This document shows, one piece after another, positions 63,660 to 64,000 of a DNA stretch of 64,000 nucleotides. A program made the translations under genes and the position numbers. Within the stretch, counting starts at the first letter, position 1. Each line of letters starts with the position of its first letter. Source of the stretch: Thalassobellus sp050294475. GTDB lineage: Bacteria > Bacteroidota > Bacteroidia > Flavobacteriales > Flavobacteriaceae. The stretch is from contig JBNKOE010000024.1 of assembly GCA_050294475.1 (NCBI GenBank), positions 322,895 to 386,894 on the forward strand, written 5' to 3'. The notes beneath the pieces are model-generated. The model had not been told where the DNA came from. It did not search any database and saw nothing but the letters and a program-made list of their open reading frames with translations.

Positions 63660-63852
63660 ATGATTATTAAATAGTCTACACTAAATCACAAATCATATCT
63701 ATTAATAATTCTATTACTCCACTTCCTGTGTAGGGGAAGAACTCATAGTATTAAACCGTTGTTTAATAAATATAACAAGTATAAAAAAGGATCAAGACTA
63801 ATTGTTGTGTGTGAACATATAAAATATAATCTTTGCGTTAAAAGAATATCCC

Positions 63853-64000
63853 TTGGAATTATCCCTAGATTTACTAAAGTTTATTTTACCAGAATTACTG
63901 GTTACTCATTTCGATATTACCAATTACAATACAGAAGAAAAAACACTTCACCTGTATTTTGAAGAAAAGAAAAACATTCCTGAAGAAGTCTCTAATAGTA
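63853..64000 (+). CDS. ISAon1-family transposase N-terminal region (partial)
   Basis: The frame at the window edge reads LELSLDLLKFILPELLVTHF followed by DITNYNTEEKTLHLYFEEKK. This is the pattern of the ISAon1-family transposase N-region protein (LLPELL...HFD...LHLYFEEK). The start is uncertain: the frame is open from 63823, with TTG at 63853 the first likely start codon; AATCTTTG at 63828-63835 resembles a -7 box. The protein runs out of the window, so whether the element is intact is not known. A GC-richer hairpin (CTTCC/GGAAG, 63724-63741) lies upstream, possibly near the element end. Confidence 0.65.
   Translation, partial: MELSLDLLKFILPELLVTHFDITNYNTEEKTLHLYFEEKKNIPEEVSNS

Noticed and set aside
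63759..63962. Open frame of 67 codons at the right end
   Set aside because: It overlaps the transposase-like frame in another phase and has no family features, so it is a shadow.
1..64000. tRNA, rRNA, riboswitch or phage genes
   Set aside because: Reading the intergenic stretches on both strands I saw no cloverleaf, rRNA segment or known riboswitch core, and no phage structural genes; a covariance-model search would be needed to exclude small RNAs fully.

Overview
The window reads as the chromosome of a low-GC, probably marine or alga-associated member of the Flavobacteriaceae (Bacteroidota). Evidence: A+T-rich DNA; no recognisable Shine-Dalgarno sequences; several -7 promoter boxes of the Bacteroidetes type TAnnTTTG; a type IX secretion sorting domain and a PorZ-like gene; SusC/SusD; and many lipoproteins. 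Genus cannot be fixed from the sequence alone.

Layout. (1) 1-16.6 kb is housekeeping and core flavobacterial DNA: NfeD-like protein plus flotillin, a cupin/JmjC-like protein, recX, a type IX cargo protein, a porZ-recO-TonB receptor operon, gdhA, two envelope proteins, DinB and ArsC-like proteins. (2) 16.7-55.3 kb is a large polysaccharide utilization locus for glucurono(arabino)xylan. A forward arm (16.8-31.5 kb) carries GH10, a decayed GH127, three GH43, GH3, GH97, a CE1-CE1 esterase and an SGNH/TPR protein. A small reverse block (31.5-33.8 kb) carries a carbamoyltransferase, a 49-residue DUF5989 protein and an SxtJ-like protein. SusC/SusD lie at 34.2-39.2 kb. A reverse operon (39.8-49.7 kb) carries cytoplasmic GH43, GPH symporter, two GH10, GH115 and GH67. 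A forward pair (49.8-54.1 kb) carries GH3 and a CE20/sialate-esterase-like protein, followed by a LacI-family regulator on the reverse strand. (3) 55.7-63.7 kb is a complete type II-C CRISPR-Cas locus: cas1-cas2 forward; an array of 29 full repeats plus one truncated repeat; a 1500-residue cas9 on the reverse strand; and a tracrRNA diverging from cas9. (4) The right edge enters the N-terminal region of an ISAon1-like transposase.

How it works together. The predicted route is: GH10 endo-xylanases and esterases at the cell surface cut and de-esterify xylan; SusC/SusD import oligosaccharides; GH115/GH67 remove (methyl)glucuronic acid; GH43 and GH3 enzymes remove arabinose and xylose; the GPH symporter moves short sugars into the cytoplasm, where a signal-less GH43 finishes them. 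The 10-base core CAATCGGTTG occurs, without a mismatch, at eight places. Seven lie in front of locus transcription units, including lacI itself, and one overlaps the lipobox codons of a GH43 gene. I read these as operators of the encoded LacI regulator. At the susC promoter and at the promoter in front of the decayed GH127 gene, the operator supplies the TTG of the -33 box.

Points most worth a second look: the eight-site operator set and its geometry; the GH127 remnant still sitting behind its own operator; the translationally coupled carbamoyltransferase/DUF5989/SxtJ block diverging from the susC promoter; and the CRISPR locus polarity, where the tracrRNA shows that crRNA is read from the reverse strand, putting the truncated repeat at the 5' end and a bidirectional terminator at the cas2 end.
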